Source: Achromobacter veterisilvae (GTDB taxonomy: Bacteria > Pseudomonadota > Gammaproteobacteria > Burkholderiales > Burkholderiaceae_B). From it: a stretch of DNA of 64,000 nt. Below the pieces are notes generated by a model, which had not been told where the DNA came from, searched no databases, and saw only the letters and a list, made by a program, of their open reading frames with translations. The translations under genes were made by a program, and so were the position numbers. Positions 34,595 through 43,505 of this stretch are shown piece after piece (positions within the stretch are counted from its first letter, which is position 1; each line of letters begins with the position of its first letter). The stretch is from NCBI RefSeq assembly GCF_900496975.1, contig NZ_UFQC01000011.1, forward strand, positions 62,001 through 126,000, in the 5' to 3' direction.

Positions 34595-35386
34595 ATGCTG
34601 AAAATCAAACAATGGCTGGGCGTAGCCGGCTTCGCCCTGGCGGCGGCGGCCGTTGCCGCGCCGGCGCAGGCGGACGAACTGTCGGACATTCTCAAGCGCG
34701 GCGAACTCCGGGTCGCCGTGCAGACTTCGGGGCCGCTGATGAGCTTCATGGACAAGACGGGCAAGCGCACCGGGCTGGCCGTGGAAGTGGCCAAGCGCAT
34801 GGCCGACGACCTGGGCGTGAAGCTGGTGCTGCAGGACTACGAGTGGAAAGGCCTGATCCCGGCGCTGCTGTCCGGCAAGGCCGACATGGTGGCGGCCGAC
34901 ATGACGCCCACGCCGCAGCGCGCGGCCCAGGTGCTGTTTTCGGCGCCGATGTTCTACGCCGACACCGTGGCCGTCGTGCCCAAGGATTCGCCCTACAAGT
35001 CCTACGGCGAACTCGACAAGGAAGGCGTGACCGTGGGCGTGCTGGGCGCCAGCACCTATGCCGAAGTGGGCAAGAAGATGCTGCCCAAGGCCACCATGAA
35101 AGAGTTCTCGGGCGGCAGCGCGCCGGTGGGGCAGGCCCTGTCCAGCGGCCGCCTGGACGCCGGCATCATGTCGCTGTCCACCGCCAACCAGTTCCTGGTC
35201 GACTTCGGCAACCTGCGGGTGCTGGACGGCATCATGGTGCGCGAGCCCCTGGCCTTCGCCGTCGGCCCCAACGCCTTCCGCCTGAAGTTCTGGCTGGACA
35301 ACTGGCAGACGCTGAAGACCGCCGACAACACGCTGCCCGAGCAGGTGAAGTACTGGTACTCCACCGACTGGAAGAAAGACCACTGA
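34595..35386 (+). CDS. amino-acid ABC transporter substrate-binding protein
   Basis: 263 residues with a signal peptide (about 1-24, ALAAAAVAAPAQADE). The SBP_bac_3 pattern includes ILKRGELRVAVQTSGPLMSFMDKTGKRTGLAVEVAKRMADDLGVKLVLQDYEWKGLIPALLSGKADM, and DMTPTPQRAAQVLFSAPMFY. The usual arginine contacting the ligand carboxylate (TPER/TPQR) is present as TPTPQR. Likely ligand is a cationic or cyclic amino acid; pipecolate is suggested by the neighbouring enzymes. 148 bases lie between it and the ATPase gene, GC-rich with no gene. Confidence 0.92.
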   Translation: MLKIKQWLGVAGFALAAAAVAAPAQADELSDILKRGELRVAVQTSGPLMSFMDKTGKRTGLAVEVAKRMADDLGVKLVLQDYEWKGLIPALLSGKADMVAADMTPTPQRAAQVLFSAPMFYADTVAVVPKDSPYKSYGELDKEGVTVGVLGASTYAEVGKKMLPKATMKEFSGGSAPVGQALSSGRLDAGIMSLSTANQFLVDFGNLRVLDGIMVREPLAFAVGPNAFRLKFWLDNWQTLKTADNTLPEQVKYWYSTDWKKDH

Positions 35387-35390
35387 GCCC

Positions 35391-36083
35391 ATGGACTGGC
35401 TGATCGATTTCTATAACTGGCGCATCGTCAGCCAGTACGCGGGGCAGTTCGCCACGGGCCTGGGCAATACGCTCATCGCGGCGGGAGCGAGCCTCGTCCT
35501 GTCGGTGGTCGCGGGCGTTCCGATCGCGCTGGCCCATATGTCGCCGCGGGGGGCCGTCTGGCGTCCCGTGGCGGCCTATGTGCAGTTCATCCGGTCCACG
35601 CCGCTGCTGGTGCAGATCTACCTGGTCTATTACGCGGTGCCCATGCTGGTCCCGGGCGCCAAGGGCTGGAGCGAGATGCTGCTGGGCATCGTCGCGATGA
35701 CGCTGCACCACGCCGCCTACATGAGCGAGATCATCCGCGTGGGGATCGAATCCGTGCCTCGGGGCCAGATCGAGGGGGCGAAGGCCTGCGGCATGAACTA
35801 CCGCCAGCGCCTGCGCTATGTCGTGCTGCCGCAGGCCTTCGCCAATACGCTGCCGCCCCTGCTGGGCCAGACCGCCGTGCTGATCAAGGACACCTCGCTG
35901 TTGTCCCTGATCACGGTGTTCGAACTGGTCGCCGCGGGCGTGCAGATGAACAGCGACCGCATCGTGCCCAACGAAAGCTTCCTGACCATCGCGGCAGGCT
36001 ATCTGCTGATCTATGGCGTCATGCTGCTGTTGTCCCGGAGCGTGAGCCTGTGGCTGGCGGGGCCGGCCTGGAACGCGAGGTAA
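35391..36083 (+). CDS. amino-acid ABC transporter permease 1
   Basis: 230 residues of the HisM/GlnP family with about five helices. The QFATGLGNTLIAAGASLVLS start, YVQFIRSTPLLVQIYLVYYAVP and the EAA loop region (GQIEGAKACGMNYRQRLRYVVLPQAF) are diagnostic. It begins 4 bases after the binding-protein stop. It forms a heterodimer with the next gene product. Confidence 0.93.
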   Translation: MDWLIDFYNWRIVSQYAGQFATGLGNTLIAAGASLVLSVVAGVPIALAHMSPRGAVWRPVAAYVQFIRSTPLLVQIYLVYYAVPMLVPGAKGWSEMLLGIVAMTLHHAAYMSEIIRVGIESVPRGQIEGAKACGMNYRQRLRYVVLPQAFANTLPPLLGQTAVLIKDTSLLSLITVFELVAAGVQMNSDRIVPNESFLTIAAGYLLIYGVMLLLSRSVSLWLAGPAWNAR

Positions 36084-36085
36084 GC

Positions 36086-36775
36086 ATGCTGGATTCCTAT
36101 CTTTCCACCGCCGGCGTCGTGCTGCCGTTCCTGCTGAAGGGCTTCTGGGAAACCCTGAAGATCTCCTTCATGGCGATCATCGCCGGATCCCTGCTGGGTT
36201 TCGTCATCGGCGTGATCCGCAGCTATCGCATCCGCGGCGTGCACCAGCTCCTGGGGCTGTACATCCACATCCTGCGCGGCACGCCGTTCCTGGTGCAGCT
36301 CTATATCTTCTACTTCGTGCTGCCCAGTTCCGGCATCGAGATGCTGCATTGGGATTCCGGCACGGCGGCCTTCGTGTCGCTGTCGGTCTACACGTCCTGC
36401 TACGTGGCCGAGATCGTCATGGGCGCCATCCAGGCCGTGCCGCGCGGCCAGACGGAAGGCGCGATGACGCTGGGCCTGAAACCCTTCCAGATCCTGCGGC
36501 TGGTCGTCCTGCCGCAGGCCATGCGCCTGATCGTGCAGCCGATGAGCGGCGTCTACGTCATGCTGATCAAGAGCACCGCCATCCTGTCCGTAGTGGGCAT
36601 CACCGAACTGACGCGGCAGGGCGAGGTGTTCATCATCACCTTCCCGGCCAAATCGCTGTTCATCTACGGCATGATCGCGGCCATCTATTTCATCTACTGC
36701 TACCCGCTGCTGCGCCTGGCCAACTGGCTCGAGAAACGGTTGACCGGCGGCCTGCAGGGCGCAAGCCTGCACTGA
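36086..36775 (+). CDS. amino-acid ABC transporter permease 2
   Basis: 229 residues from the ATG two bases after the preceding stop. Family features are LLKGFWETLKISFMAIIAGSLLG, YIHILRGTPFLVQLYIFYFVLP and GQTEGAMTLGLKPFQILRLVVLPQAMR (EAA loop), then SMKSTAILSVVG-like LIKSTAILSVVGITELTRQG. It is the partner of the 35391 permease in an amino-acid importer. Confidence 0.93.
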   Translation: MLDSYLSTAGVVLPFLLKGFWETLKISFMAIIAGSLLGFVIGVIRSYRIRGVHQLLGLYIHILRGTPFLVQLYIFYFVLPSSGIEMLHWDSGTAAFVSLSVYTSCYVAEIVMGAIQAVPRGQTEGAMTLGLKPFQILRLVVLPQAMRLIVQPMSGVYVMLIKSTAILSVVGITELTRQGEVFIITFPAKSLFIYGMIAAIYFIYCYPLLRLANWLEKRLTGGLQGASLH

Positions 36776-36786
36776 CACGGAGCATC

Positions 36787-38079
36787 ATGGCATCCGAGTA
36801 CATCGACACCTATTACCGGCGCACGCTGGGCGATACCGCCACCTACTATCCGCCGCTGGCGGGCACGGACAGCGCCGACGTCTGCGTGGTGGGGGCAGGG
36901 CTGGCCGGCCTGTCGGCCGCGCTGGAACTGGCCAGGCGCGGCCGGGGAGTCACCTTGCTGGAGGGGCGGCGCATCGCCTGGGGCGCGTCGGGCCGCAACG
37001 GCGGCTCGGTATCGCCGGCTTTCTCCGCGGGCGCGGACGCCATCCGGCGGCACGTGGACGAGGACCACTACCGCCAGCTCTACCGGCTTTCCATGGAAGG
37101 CGTGGAAATCATCCGTGCCAACATCCGCGACCTGGCGATAGAAGACGCGCACAAGGTCGACGGCCGCTTGCGCGTCGTGCGCTATGAAGCGACCGACGCC
37201 TTGCGGCAATGGTGCGATGACCAGCAGCGCGACTTCGGCCGCGATGTGCGCTTTCTGACCCGCGCGCAGGTACGCGAGCGCCTGGTGTCCGATGTGTACT
37301 TCCAGGGCATAGAAGACCCGACGTCCTTCCACTTCCATCCCCTGAACTACGCCCGCGCGCTGGCCCGCGAATGCGCGCGGCTGGGCGTGCGCATCCACGA
37401 AGACTCCGCCGTCACGCACGCGGAGCTGGATGGCCCGGTCAAGCGCTTGAAGACCGGGCAGGGCCAGGTCGACGCCCGCAGCGTGGTGCTGGCCACCGGC
37501 GGCTATACCGACGGCGTGGTGCCGGCCCTGCGCCGGGCGGTGCTGCCGATCGCCACCTACATCATGCTGACCGAGCCCCTGGGCGACCGGGTGCTGGATG
37601 CCATCCGCAGCACCGCCGCCATCGGCGACGACCGCCGCGCCGGCAACTACTACCGGGTGCTCGATGGCGGCCGCATCGGCTGGGGCAGTAGAATCACCAC
37701 CCGTGTCGATGACCCGCCCGACCTGGCCGAGTCGCTGCGCCGCGAACTGCTCTCGGTCTACCCTCAATTGAAGGGGCTGCGGGTGGAGACGGCGTGGTCG
37801 GGATGCATGGCCTACGCGCGGCACCTGATGCCGCAGATCGGCCTGTTGGCGCCGGACGTCTGGTATTGCACGGCGTTCGGCGGGCATGGCATGAACACGA
37901 CCTCGATCGGCGGCCGCGTCGTCGCCGAAGGGATCACGGGCGATACCCAGCGCTACAAGCTATTCGCACCCTTCGGGCTTGCCTGGAACGGCGGCGGCTT
38001 CGGCACGGCGGCGGTTCAACTTACTTATTGGTCTTACCAGGCGCGCGACTGGTGGCGGGAGCGGCGGTCGCGGGCATGA
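36787..38079 (+). CDS. FAD-dependent amine/imino-acid oxidoreductase (DadA/PuuB/AmaA-like)
   Basis: 430 residues, with GGAGCATC before the ATG. The Rossmann FAD motif is VCVVGAGLAGLSAALELARRG with a following VTLLEGRRIAWGASGRNGGS; the second flavin region is ARSVVLATGGYTDGVVP and the C-terminal FAD site is YCTAFGGHGMNTTSIGGRVVAE. The WGASGRNGG motif marks the PuuB/OrdL/AmaA group, which oxidises N-substituted or cyclic amino acids. With the ALDH7 enzyme it matches the two-step L-pipecolate oxidation described in Pseudomonas (AmaA, AmaB). Gamma-glutamylputrescine oxidase is the main alternative. Confidence 0.9.
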   Translation: MASEYIDTYYRRTLGDTATYYPPLAGTDSADVCVVGAGLAGLSAALELARRGRGVTLLEGRRIAWGASGRNGGSVSPAFSAGADAIRRHVDEDHYRQLYRLSMEGVEIIRANIRDLAIEDAHKVDGRLRVVRYEATDALRQWCDDQQRDFGRDVRFLTRAQVRERLVSDVYFQGIEDPTSFHFHPLNYARALARECARLGVRIHEDSAVTHAELDGPVKRLKTGQGQVDARSVVLATGGYTDGVVPALRRAVLPIATYIMLTEPLGDRVLDAIRSTAAIGDDRRAGNYYRVLDGGRIGWGSRITTRVDDPPDLAESLRRELLSVYPQLKGLRVETAWSGCMAYARHLMPQIGLLAPDVWYCTAFGGHGMNTTSIGGRVVAEGITGDTQRYKLFAPFGLAWNGGGFGTAAVQLTYWSYQARDWWRERRSRA

Positions 38080-38091
38080 CAGGGTGCACAG

Positions 38092-38676
38092 ATGGAAGGC
38101 AACAAACAGAGCGTATTGGCACGACGGCTGCGAGCCCTGCGCCAGGCGCGGACCTGGACCCTGAAGCAGGCGGCCGCGGCCACCGGCGTGTCCGCGTCCA
38201 CGTTGTCCAAGATCGAAAACGGCCTGCTGTCGCCCACCTATGACAACCTGATCAAGATCGCCGCCGGCCTGGAACTGGACGTGGCCGAACTGTTCACCGC
38301 GCCCGACGCCCACATGGGCACGGGGCGCCGCAGCCTGAGCCGCCAGGGGGAAGGGCGCCAGTACGAAACGCCGTATTACGACCACCGCCTGCTGTGCACC
38401 GCCTTGTCCCACAAGCGGATGATGCCCTTCCATACCCGGGTCAAGGCCCGCGCCTTCGAGGAGTTCCACGACTGGAGCCGCCATCGCGGGGAAGAGTTCG
38501 TCTACGTCCTGGAAGGCGAAGTCCAGCTCTATACGGAATTCTACGAACCCGCCCGCCTGAAGGCCGGCGAGAGCTTCTACATCGACAGCCGCATGGGCCA
38601 CCGGGTGATCAGCCTGAGCCAGGAAGACGCGGTGGTGCTGTGGGTGTCCACGCACGCCGACATCGGCGAAGAATAG
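38092..38676 (+). CDS. XRE family regulator with C-terminal cupin (PuuR-like)
   Basis: 194 residues, 12 bases after the oxidase. The helix-turn-helix is about 8-65 (LRALRQARTWTLKQAAAATGVSASTLSKIENGLLSPTYDNLIKIAAGLELD). The cupin is about 110-190 (FHDWSRHRGEEFVYVLEGEVQLYTEFYEPARLKAGESFYIDSRMGHRVI). PuuR-like proteins repress amine/amino-acid catabolism and release DNA on binding the substrate. It is the likely local repressor of the importer/oxidase operon and possibly of the divergent dehydrogenase. Confidence 0.93.
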   Translation: MEGNKQSVLARRLRALRQARTWTLKQAAAATGVSASTLSKIENGLLSPTYDNLIKIAAGLELDVAELFTAPDAHMGTGRRSLSRQGEGRQYETPYYDHRLLCTALSHKRMMPFHTRVKARAFEEFHDWSRHRGEEFVYVLEGEVQLYTEFYEPARLKAGESFYIDSRMGHRVISLSQEDAVVLWVSTHADIGEE

Positions 38677-38763
38677 GGCGCGGCGCCGGCCGGGGCCGCC
38701 CAAGCCGCCCGCAACAAGGTAAAATGCGGCGCCCGGATCGCTTCCGGGCCATCGCCAGACCGC

Positions 38764-38840
38764 GCGGCAGTAGCTCAGTTGGATAGAGCACGGGCCTTCT
38801 AAGCCCGGGGTCGGGGGTTCGATCCCCTCCTGCCGCGCCA
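38764..38840 (+). tRNA. tRNA-Arg (anticodon TCT)
   Basis: 77 bases including an encoded CCA. The acceptor arms GCGGCAG/CTGCCGC pair perfectly with discriminator G. The D-arm is GCTC-AGTTGGATA-GAGC, the anticodon stem CGGGC/GCCCG encloses CTTCTAA with anticodon TCT, and the T-arm is GGGGG-TTCGATC-CCCTC with one G-T pair. The gene is a plausible integration target, since the sequence to its right is less GC-rich and looks accessory. Confidence 0.97.
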
Positions 38841-39565
38841 TAAACAATAATTAAATCAATGGGGTGCTTTCGGTGTTTGGGCGGCGAGCTTGCGCCTGAA
38901 TAGTCCCGATTCTAGTCGGCGTCTCCCCCTCAGACTGCGCAATCGTGCCTTCCTGGGCGGGCAGGCCGGCAGGCCAGATTAAGTTCACTTCCACTTGGAA
39001 AGTCGCGTCTTGCGCCGGTGCCGAAACGACGCCGGCCCACTCTCCGAAGCTGCGGGCACGGCTGATGATGCTACTTGCTTGCGTCTCGGCCAAAGCTCGC
39101 TATGTCGATCAGCGCTTCCAGGCAGCGGATAAGGACGACGAACATGAAACGCATGCGATCGTTTCAATTGAATCGATAACTACTGCAAAATAATACGGCA
39201 CGTCTCGGTTAATTAAAAGGGACGGAAGATTTCAAGAAAAATCTCACGGCTGGATGCCTAGGTCGTGAGCAGAATCTTGTCCGCGGCCTCACTCGGATCG
39301 CGTGGACAAGAACCGCACACTTGCGATCTATCTGCGGAGCACTAAGCGTGCGCACGTTCACATGTGCACCGGCTGGCCGCAGTAATACCTAGCATCGCAG
39401 GCTGAATTCGATCAGTTACGCGCCAACGGCGGGTTGTTCTCTCTAGGGAGCGATCCGCTGTCTTCTCTCAAAACGGCGCTTATGCGGTGCATACCCCCCT
39501 TTGTTGATGTGTCTTCTGTCTTCCACTGGTGGACGCAGCCGGCCTATAGATCTTGAAAGGACGCG
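38841..39565. other. 725-base gap between tRNA-Arg and the autotransporter gene
   Basis: Short open frames exist on both strands (for example 82 codons at 38945-39193 plus and 80 codons at 38851-39093 minus), but neither has a convincing ribosome site or a recognisable family. Base composition falls clearly below that of the left-hand neighbours. No repeat of the tRNA 3' end was found. A run of six C bases lies at 39494-39499, about 70 bases before the autotransporter start. AAGGA directly precedes that gene's ATG. Confidence 0.5.
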
Positions 39566-42559
39566 ATGACATTACGTCAGAATGCGATCTACTTCGCGCT
39601 TGTTTCTTCGCTTCTACCCGCCTATCCGTCTCACGGCGCCGAGACGGACATTCCTCCCCGCAAGAAATCGACCATCATCGACACCGTCATAGCTGACGGT
39701 ATCGATGTTGTTATCGACAGAGCTACGATCCGGACCGCGAATGACGGTACGTCCGGCCTGCATGTGCTTAACGGCGGCTCCGTCGCGACTGGTGGAAGTC
39801 TGATATCGACTGCGGGCCGTGGTGCATACGGGGTATGGGTGGACGGCCGTGGTGAGGCCAATATCTACAATAGCTCTATAACGACCCACGGTGACTATAG
39901 CCACGGCATATACGCGTCGGGCTTCGGCGGCAACAGCAAGATCTTTGTTGGCGATTCCTTCATTGAGACCACGGGCGAGGGTGCGTCCGGCTTTCAGGCA
40001 TCTGGTGGCTCGGTGGACTTAAAAAACGTCAGTATCTCGACGCGTGGGCAGTATGCCAACGCACTGGTTCTTCATCAGGTCGATCTGTCTGCCAGCGACA
40101 CTCATTTATTTGCCGAGCGGGGCGTTGGGTTGGTCGCCACAGGAGACAGTCGACTCTCCTTCATTGGGGGCAGCATTCGCGCCGACAAGTCCGCCGTAGT
40201 CATCAATGATGGCGGCTCGCGCTCTGTGGTTAGTTTTCGAGACACCGAGATATCTTCCGGCGCCTTAGGTCTTGTTATTCATGGAAGTTCCGATGCATCT
40301 CTTGAGCGAGTGCGGATCTCAATCAATGCTCCGGAGGATGATCTATCGCTGAAGGCTGGCGTGTCTATGACGGGGCCCTCCAAGGTCTCCTTGATCGATT
40401 CCGACATTCGAACTACAGGAGAAAACGCGAACGGCATTTTCAACTTTGGAGGCGACCTTGCGATAGAAGGCGGCTTTATCGGCACCCAGGGTTACGCCAG
40501 CATGGGCGTTGCTATGAACGGCTTATATGACAATGTCTTCATTGCCGCGAGAAATGTGGGTATATACACGTCCGGCGATTATGGCGCTGGCGCGGCAGCT
40601 TTGTTCGGAGGCAATCTGGTCCTGGATGGCAGCGCCATCTACACGCAAGGAAAGAACGCGTATGGCATCTGGGGGGAGGGCGGTTCGGTATTGGCCGCCA
40701 ACACCGCGGTGACGACCAGGGGCGAAGGTTCCCACGGGTTCGTTGGCACCGACATTGCGCCACAGATGGATGGTGTCGCGATTCACACGTACGGCGCAGG
40801 TGCCAATGGTGTTTGGCTTTTCAGCACGGATGAGGATAGCCATAGCAGCTTTAGCCTTCGCGGAGGAAGCCGGGTTGAAACCGAAATTGCCGCAGCCATC
40901 AGAGTTAGCGGTGGCAGTCAAGACATTGCGCTTTCGGACGCCACCGTTATCGGGCGTGGTGGCGAAGGGATCTTGCTTCGAGTTGAAGCCCTAAAGGATT
41001 TGACGCCGGTTGAAATCCTGACGGATCCCAGCGCGGCCAGAGATAACCCCGTAATGGTGGGCACGGTCGCCCTGCAGGCCCAACGCAGCCAACTGATGGG
41101 TGACGTGATCGTGGAAAGCGGATCTACCACCATCGCCTTGGGCGAAAATTCCGTATTGGTAGGGGCCCTTAAGGGGCACGGAGGCCATTCGGTGGACAGG
41201 TTATCCATTGACCGGACTAGCACTTGGTATGTGCGTGACAACTCCGACTTGGGAAGTCTGGATACGGCAGGAACGGTTTCGTTCATTACTCCGGACGACA
41301 GTTTCAAGGTGGTGCATCTGAGCGGCGATCTCACCGGCCATGGTTTATTTGCCTTCAGAACCAACCTGGGTGCTGGTCAAGGAGATCTACTGCGTGTAAG
41401 TGGAACTGTCGAGGGCCAACATGAGGTATTTGTGGCTAACAGCGGCTACGAGCCTTCGAAAGAATCCGGAACCTTGCGTATCATCGAGTCGGAGGGGGGC
41501 TCGGGAACATTTGGCCTTGCAAATCGGGACCAGGTTGTTGACCTTGGCACCTATCGGTATGCATTGATGACCGACGACAACATCGGCGGGCGCGTCACCG
41601 ATTGGAGCCTCATGCCATCGCCAAATGCGGGAAAAAATCAACTGTCGACCACTGCCAACGCTGCGATTAACACGTCTTCGGCCAGTACTATGCAGGCGCT
41701 TTGGTATGCGGAAACGGGCTCGCTCATGCGGCGCATGGGTGAACTGCGGCATGGAAACGCCGGCGAAAACGTTTGGCTGCGCACTTTCGGCGAACGGCAG
41801 AAGTTAGACAACGGTGGCGCCCGGCCGTTTGATCAGAAAGTGCGGGGAATGCAGGGCGGGGCCGACACACGTTTCGAGGGTCGGGACGGTTTCTGGCACG
41901 TCGGCGGGTTTGCCGGATTGAGCTATGGCGATCGCCGCTTTGCCGACGAAGGGGATGGGCGCAGCAATAGCTATCATGCAGGCGCCTACGCCACCTATCT
42001 GGCTGACAGCGGTTGGTACCTGGACTCGGTACTCAAGGTCAATCGATTCGCCAATCGTTTTAACGTCACCACCACCGATGGCCGAGAGGTCAGCGCCAAA
42101 ACAAGAACCGCTGCTGCCGGTCTTTCGCTGGAAGTCGGTCAGCGAGTTGTATTTGGGCAGCGGTGGTTTGCTGAGCCGCAGGGCCAGGTAGCCGTGGTAC
42201 GAACGGGCAGTGATCGGTACACCGCGAGCAATGGTCTGATGGTCTCGGCCGAGGGCGGGACTTCGGTGCAAGTGCGGACCGGCGCGTTGTTCGGGAAGCG
42301 GTTCGAGTTGCAAGGCGACGGCTTCATCCAGCCATATGTCAAAGTGGGCTGGGTCCAGGAGTTGGCTGGCAAGAGCAGCGTGCGAACCAACGGTATCGCC
42401 ACTCGCACGGACTTGTCTGGCGGGCGGGCGGAACTCGGGTTGGGAGTCACTGCTTCCTGGTCGAATGCCCACAGGATCTACGCCGACTATCAATATTCAG
42501 GCGGCCAGCGTCTGGATGTGCCGTCCGCGTTTTCGCTTGGATATAGGTACGTCTGGTGA
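39566..42559 (+). CDS. pertactin-like autotransporter adhesin
   Basis: 997 residues. The signal peptide (about 1-24) ends YPSHGAET. The passenger (about 30-700) is built of imperfect beta-helix repeats: STAGRGAYGVW, TTHGDYSHGIYASG, TTGEGASGFQASGG, STRGQYANAL, TTGENANGIF, TSGDYGAGAAALFGG, YTQGKNAYGIWGEGG and TTRGEGSHGFVG. A pertactin-type region follows (SLDTAGTVSF, LRIIESEGGSGTFGLANRD). The translocating barrel (about 720-997) starts near WLRTFGERQKLD and ends with aromatic FSLGYRYVW. No RGD and no subtilisin or other protease motif is seen, so adhesion is more likely than proteolysis. Composition is less GC-rich than the flanks. Confidence 0.93.
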   Translation: MTLRQNAIYFALVSSLLPAYPSHGAETDIPPRKKSTIIDTVIADGIDVVIDRATIRTANDGTSGLHVLNGGSVATGGSLISTAGRGAYGVWVDGRGEANIYNSSITTHGDYSHGIYASGFGGNSKIFVGDSFIETTGEGASGFQASGGSVDLKNVSISTRGQYANALVLHQVDLSASDTHLFAERGVGLVATGDSRLSFIGGSIRADKSAVVINDGGSRSVVSFRDTEISSGALGLVIHGSSDASLERVRISINAPEDDLSLKAGVSMTGPSKVSLIDSDIRTTGENANGIFNFGGDLAIEGGFIGTQGYASMGVAMNGLYDNVFIAARNVGIYTSGDYGAGAAALFGGNLVLDGSAIYTQGKNAYGIWGEGGSVLAANTAVTTRGEGSHGFVGTDIAPQMDGVAIHTYGAGANGVWLFSTDEDSHSSFSLRGGSRVETEIAAAIRVSGGSQDIALSDATVIGRGGEGILLRVEALKDLTPVEILTDPSAARDNPVMVGTVALQAQRSQLMGDVIVESGSTTIALGENSVLVGALKGHGGHSVDRLSIDRTSTWYVRDNSDLGSLDTAGTVSFITPDDSFKVVHLSGDLTGHGLFAFRTNLGAGQGDLLRVSGTVEGQHEVFVANSGYEPSKESGTLRIIESEGGSGTFGLANRDQVVDLGTYRYALMTDDNIGGRVTDWSLMPSPNAGKNQLSTTANAAINTSSASTMQALWYAETGSLMRRMGELRHGNAGENVWLRTFGERQKLDNGGARPFDQKVRGMQGGADTRFEGRDGFWHVGGFAGLSYGDRRFADEGDGRSNSYHAGAYATYLADSGWYLDSVLKVNRFANRFNVTTTDGREVSAKTRTAAAGLSLEVGQRVVFGQRWFAEPQGQVAVVRTGSDRYTASNGLMVSAEGGTSVQVRTGALFGKRFELQGDGFIQPYVKVGWVQELAGKSSVRTNGIATRTDLSGGRAELGLGVTASWSNAHRIYADYQYSGGQRLDVPSAFSLGYRYVW

Positions 42560-42654
42560 ACTGGTACAGCCGGAGATTGCGGATCGTCTGAATCCGGTAG
42601 CGACGACCTAGGAGGCGGAAGACCGCGGTCGATGCCGGATTGCGCCGCATTGAC

Positions 42655-42688
42655 AGCCCCGATACGGATGCTCCGGTCGGGGCTTTCT
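42655..42688 (+). terminator. terminator hairpin after the autotransporter gene
   Basis: AGCCCCGA (42655-42662) and TCGGGGCT (42677-42684) form an 8-bp stem with a 14-base loop followed by TTCTTA. It lies about 95 bases after the autotransporter stop. Confidence 0.7.
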
Positions 42689-42724
42689 TATGCCGAACGG
42701 TTTGGATGCAGGCCTGTCCGGCTG

Positions 42725-42802
42725 TCAGGGTTTGAGCACCACCTTGACGCAGCCGTCGGCCTTGTCCCGGAACGTCTTGTATAGATCGACCCCTGCTTCA
42801 AG
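42725..42802 (-). pseudogene. C-terminal scrap of a zinc-dependent alcohol dehydrogenase gene
   Basis: The minus strand encodes GVDLYKTFRDKADGCVKVVLKP and a stop, the typical closing block of glutathione-independent formaldehyde dehydrogenase or related MDR alcohol dehydrogenases (Y-x-F-x-x-K-x-DGC-KVVLKP). Nothing recognisable of the same protein continues upstream of it. To its right, 42833-42934 plus strand reads DAVDLLACMLGRFAAELKSL and a stop, which looks like another protein tail of unknown type. Together they mark a rearranged junction. Confidence 0.75.
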
Positions 42803-42986
42803 CCTGCCGCCGCTGCCGACGGAAGCCCGGCAGGGGCCGACGCCGTCGATCTGCTTGCCTGCATGCTCGGCCGGTTTGCCGCCGAGCTGAAGAGCTTGCG
42901 GGAATTGCAGACTGTGCCCGCGTCGCCGGACTGACCTGCGAGCGGATCCATGATTCGCTTCGCTCGAATTGAGAGGGCGGCCAACG

Positions 42987-43008
42987 AAAAGCGCCCCATG
43001 TGGGGCGC
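42987..43008 (-). terminator. rho-independent terminator of the CrpP/Rmf-like gene
   Basis: GCGCCCC-ATGT-GGGGCGC is a perfect 7-bp stem with a tetraloop. On the minus strand it is followed by TTTT. It lies 16 bases past the stop of the minus-strand gene at 43024. Confidence 0.8.
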
Positions 43009-43023
43009 CTTCTCGGGACCGTC

Positions 43024-43248
43024 TTACTCCCTGCTTTCGTAGACGGCCTCGGCCATCTTCTTTGGCGGCCTTCGGATCTTCATCTCGCTAGCCCAACCAG
43101 CCTCCCATGCCTCAATCCTGGCGCGCCATTCTGCCGTCGATTCCCCCGTGTGGCCCGGCATGGCATGCGCCCTGAGATATGGGCAATCCCATAGAGTCAA
43201 TCCTTGGCGGGCGGCCAGCGCTCCCTGCTTTCGGATGTCATCATGCAT
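43024..43248 (-). CDS. Rmf/CrpP-like small protein
   Basis: 74 residues from the ATG preceded by GGAGG at 8 bases; a longer frame exists upstream without a ribosome site. The core KQGALAARQGLTLWDCPYLR followed by MPGHTGESTAEW and EAWEAGWASE matches the Rmf/CrpP fold family (QG-AAR-G-S-WDCPY, W-GW). Rmf dimerises ribosomes in stationary phase; CrpP relatives are spread on integrative elements and one was reported as ciprofloxacin-modifying, a disputed activity. The C-terminal RRPPKKMAEAVYESRE tail is an extension. Its own terminator follows. Confidence 0.85.
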   Translation of the reverse strand: MHDDIRKQGALAARQGLTLWDCPYLRAHAMPGHTGESTAEWRARIEAWEAGWASEMKIRRPPKKMAEAVYESRE

Positions 43249-43357
43249 TTCAGCACCCTCCAAAAGTAGACGATCGGAAGAACAGTATGAAATAGAGGGG
43301 GGGCGGAAGCAATAGTGCTGCGGCACTGGGCAAGCAAGTGCAATAGCAAGGGGAGCG

Positions 43358-43384
43358 AAAAAAAGCGCCCGTGGAGTAGGGCGC
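43358..43384 (-). terminator. rho-independent terminator, minus strand
   Basis: GCGCCC (43365-43370) and GGGCGC (43379-43384) form a stem with an 8-base loop; on the minus strand it is followed by seven T. It would end the transcript of the small gene at 43506-43727. Confidence 0.75.
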
Positions 43385-43505
43385 GAAAGGAGTGTGCGAC
43401 GACCAGTCGCGTGGGCCGCAGCGTTCGGAGGGTGAGATTCCTAGAGGCCTCCATACGCGGCGTCGAATAGAGGTTAGCAAGTAGCGTGCCGAGCAGCCCC
43501 TTATG

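Noticed and set aside
38945-39193. 82-codon plus-strand frame after the tRNA gene
   Set aside because: No ribosome site, no recognisable family, and an overlapping minus-strand frame of similar quality; kept only as part of the gap description.
39494-39499. Run of six C bases before the autotransporter as a phase-variation tract
   Set aside because: Bordetella phase-variable promoters use much longer C-tracts; six bases is within chance.
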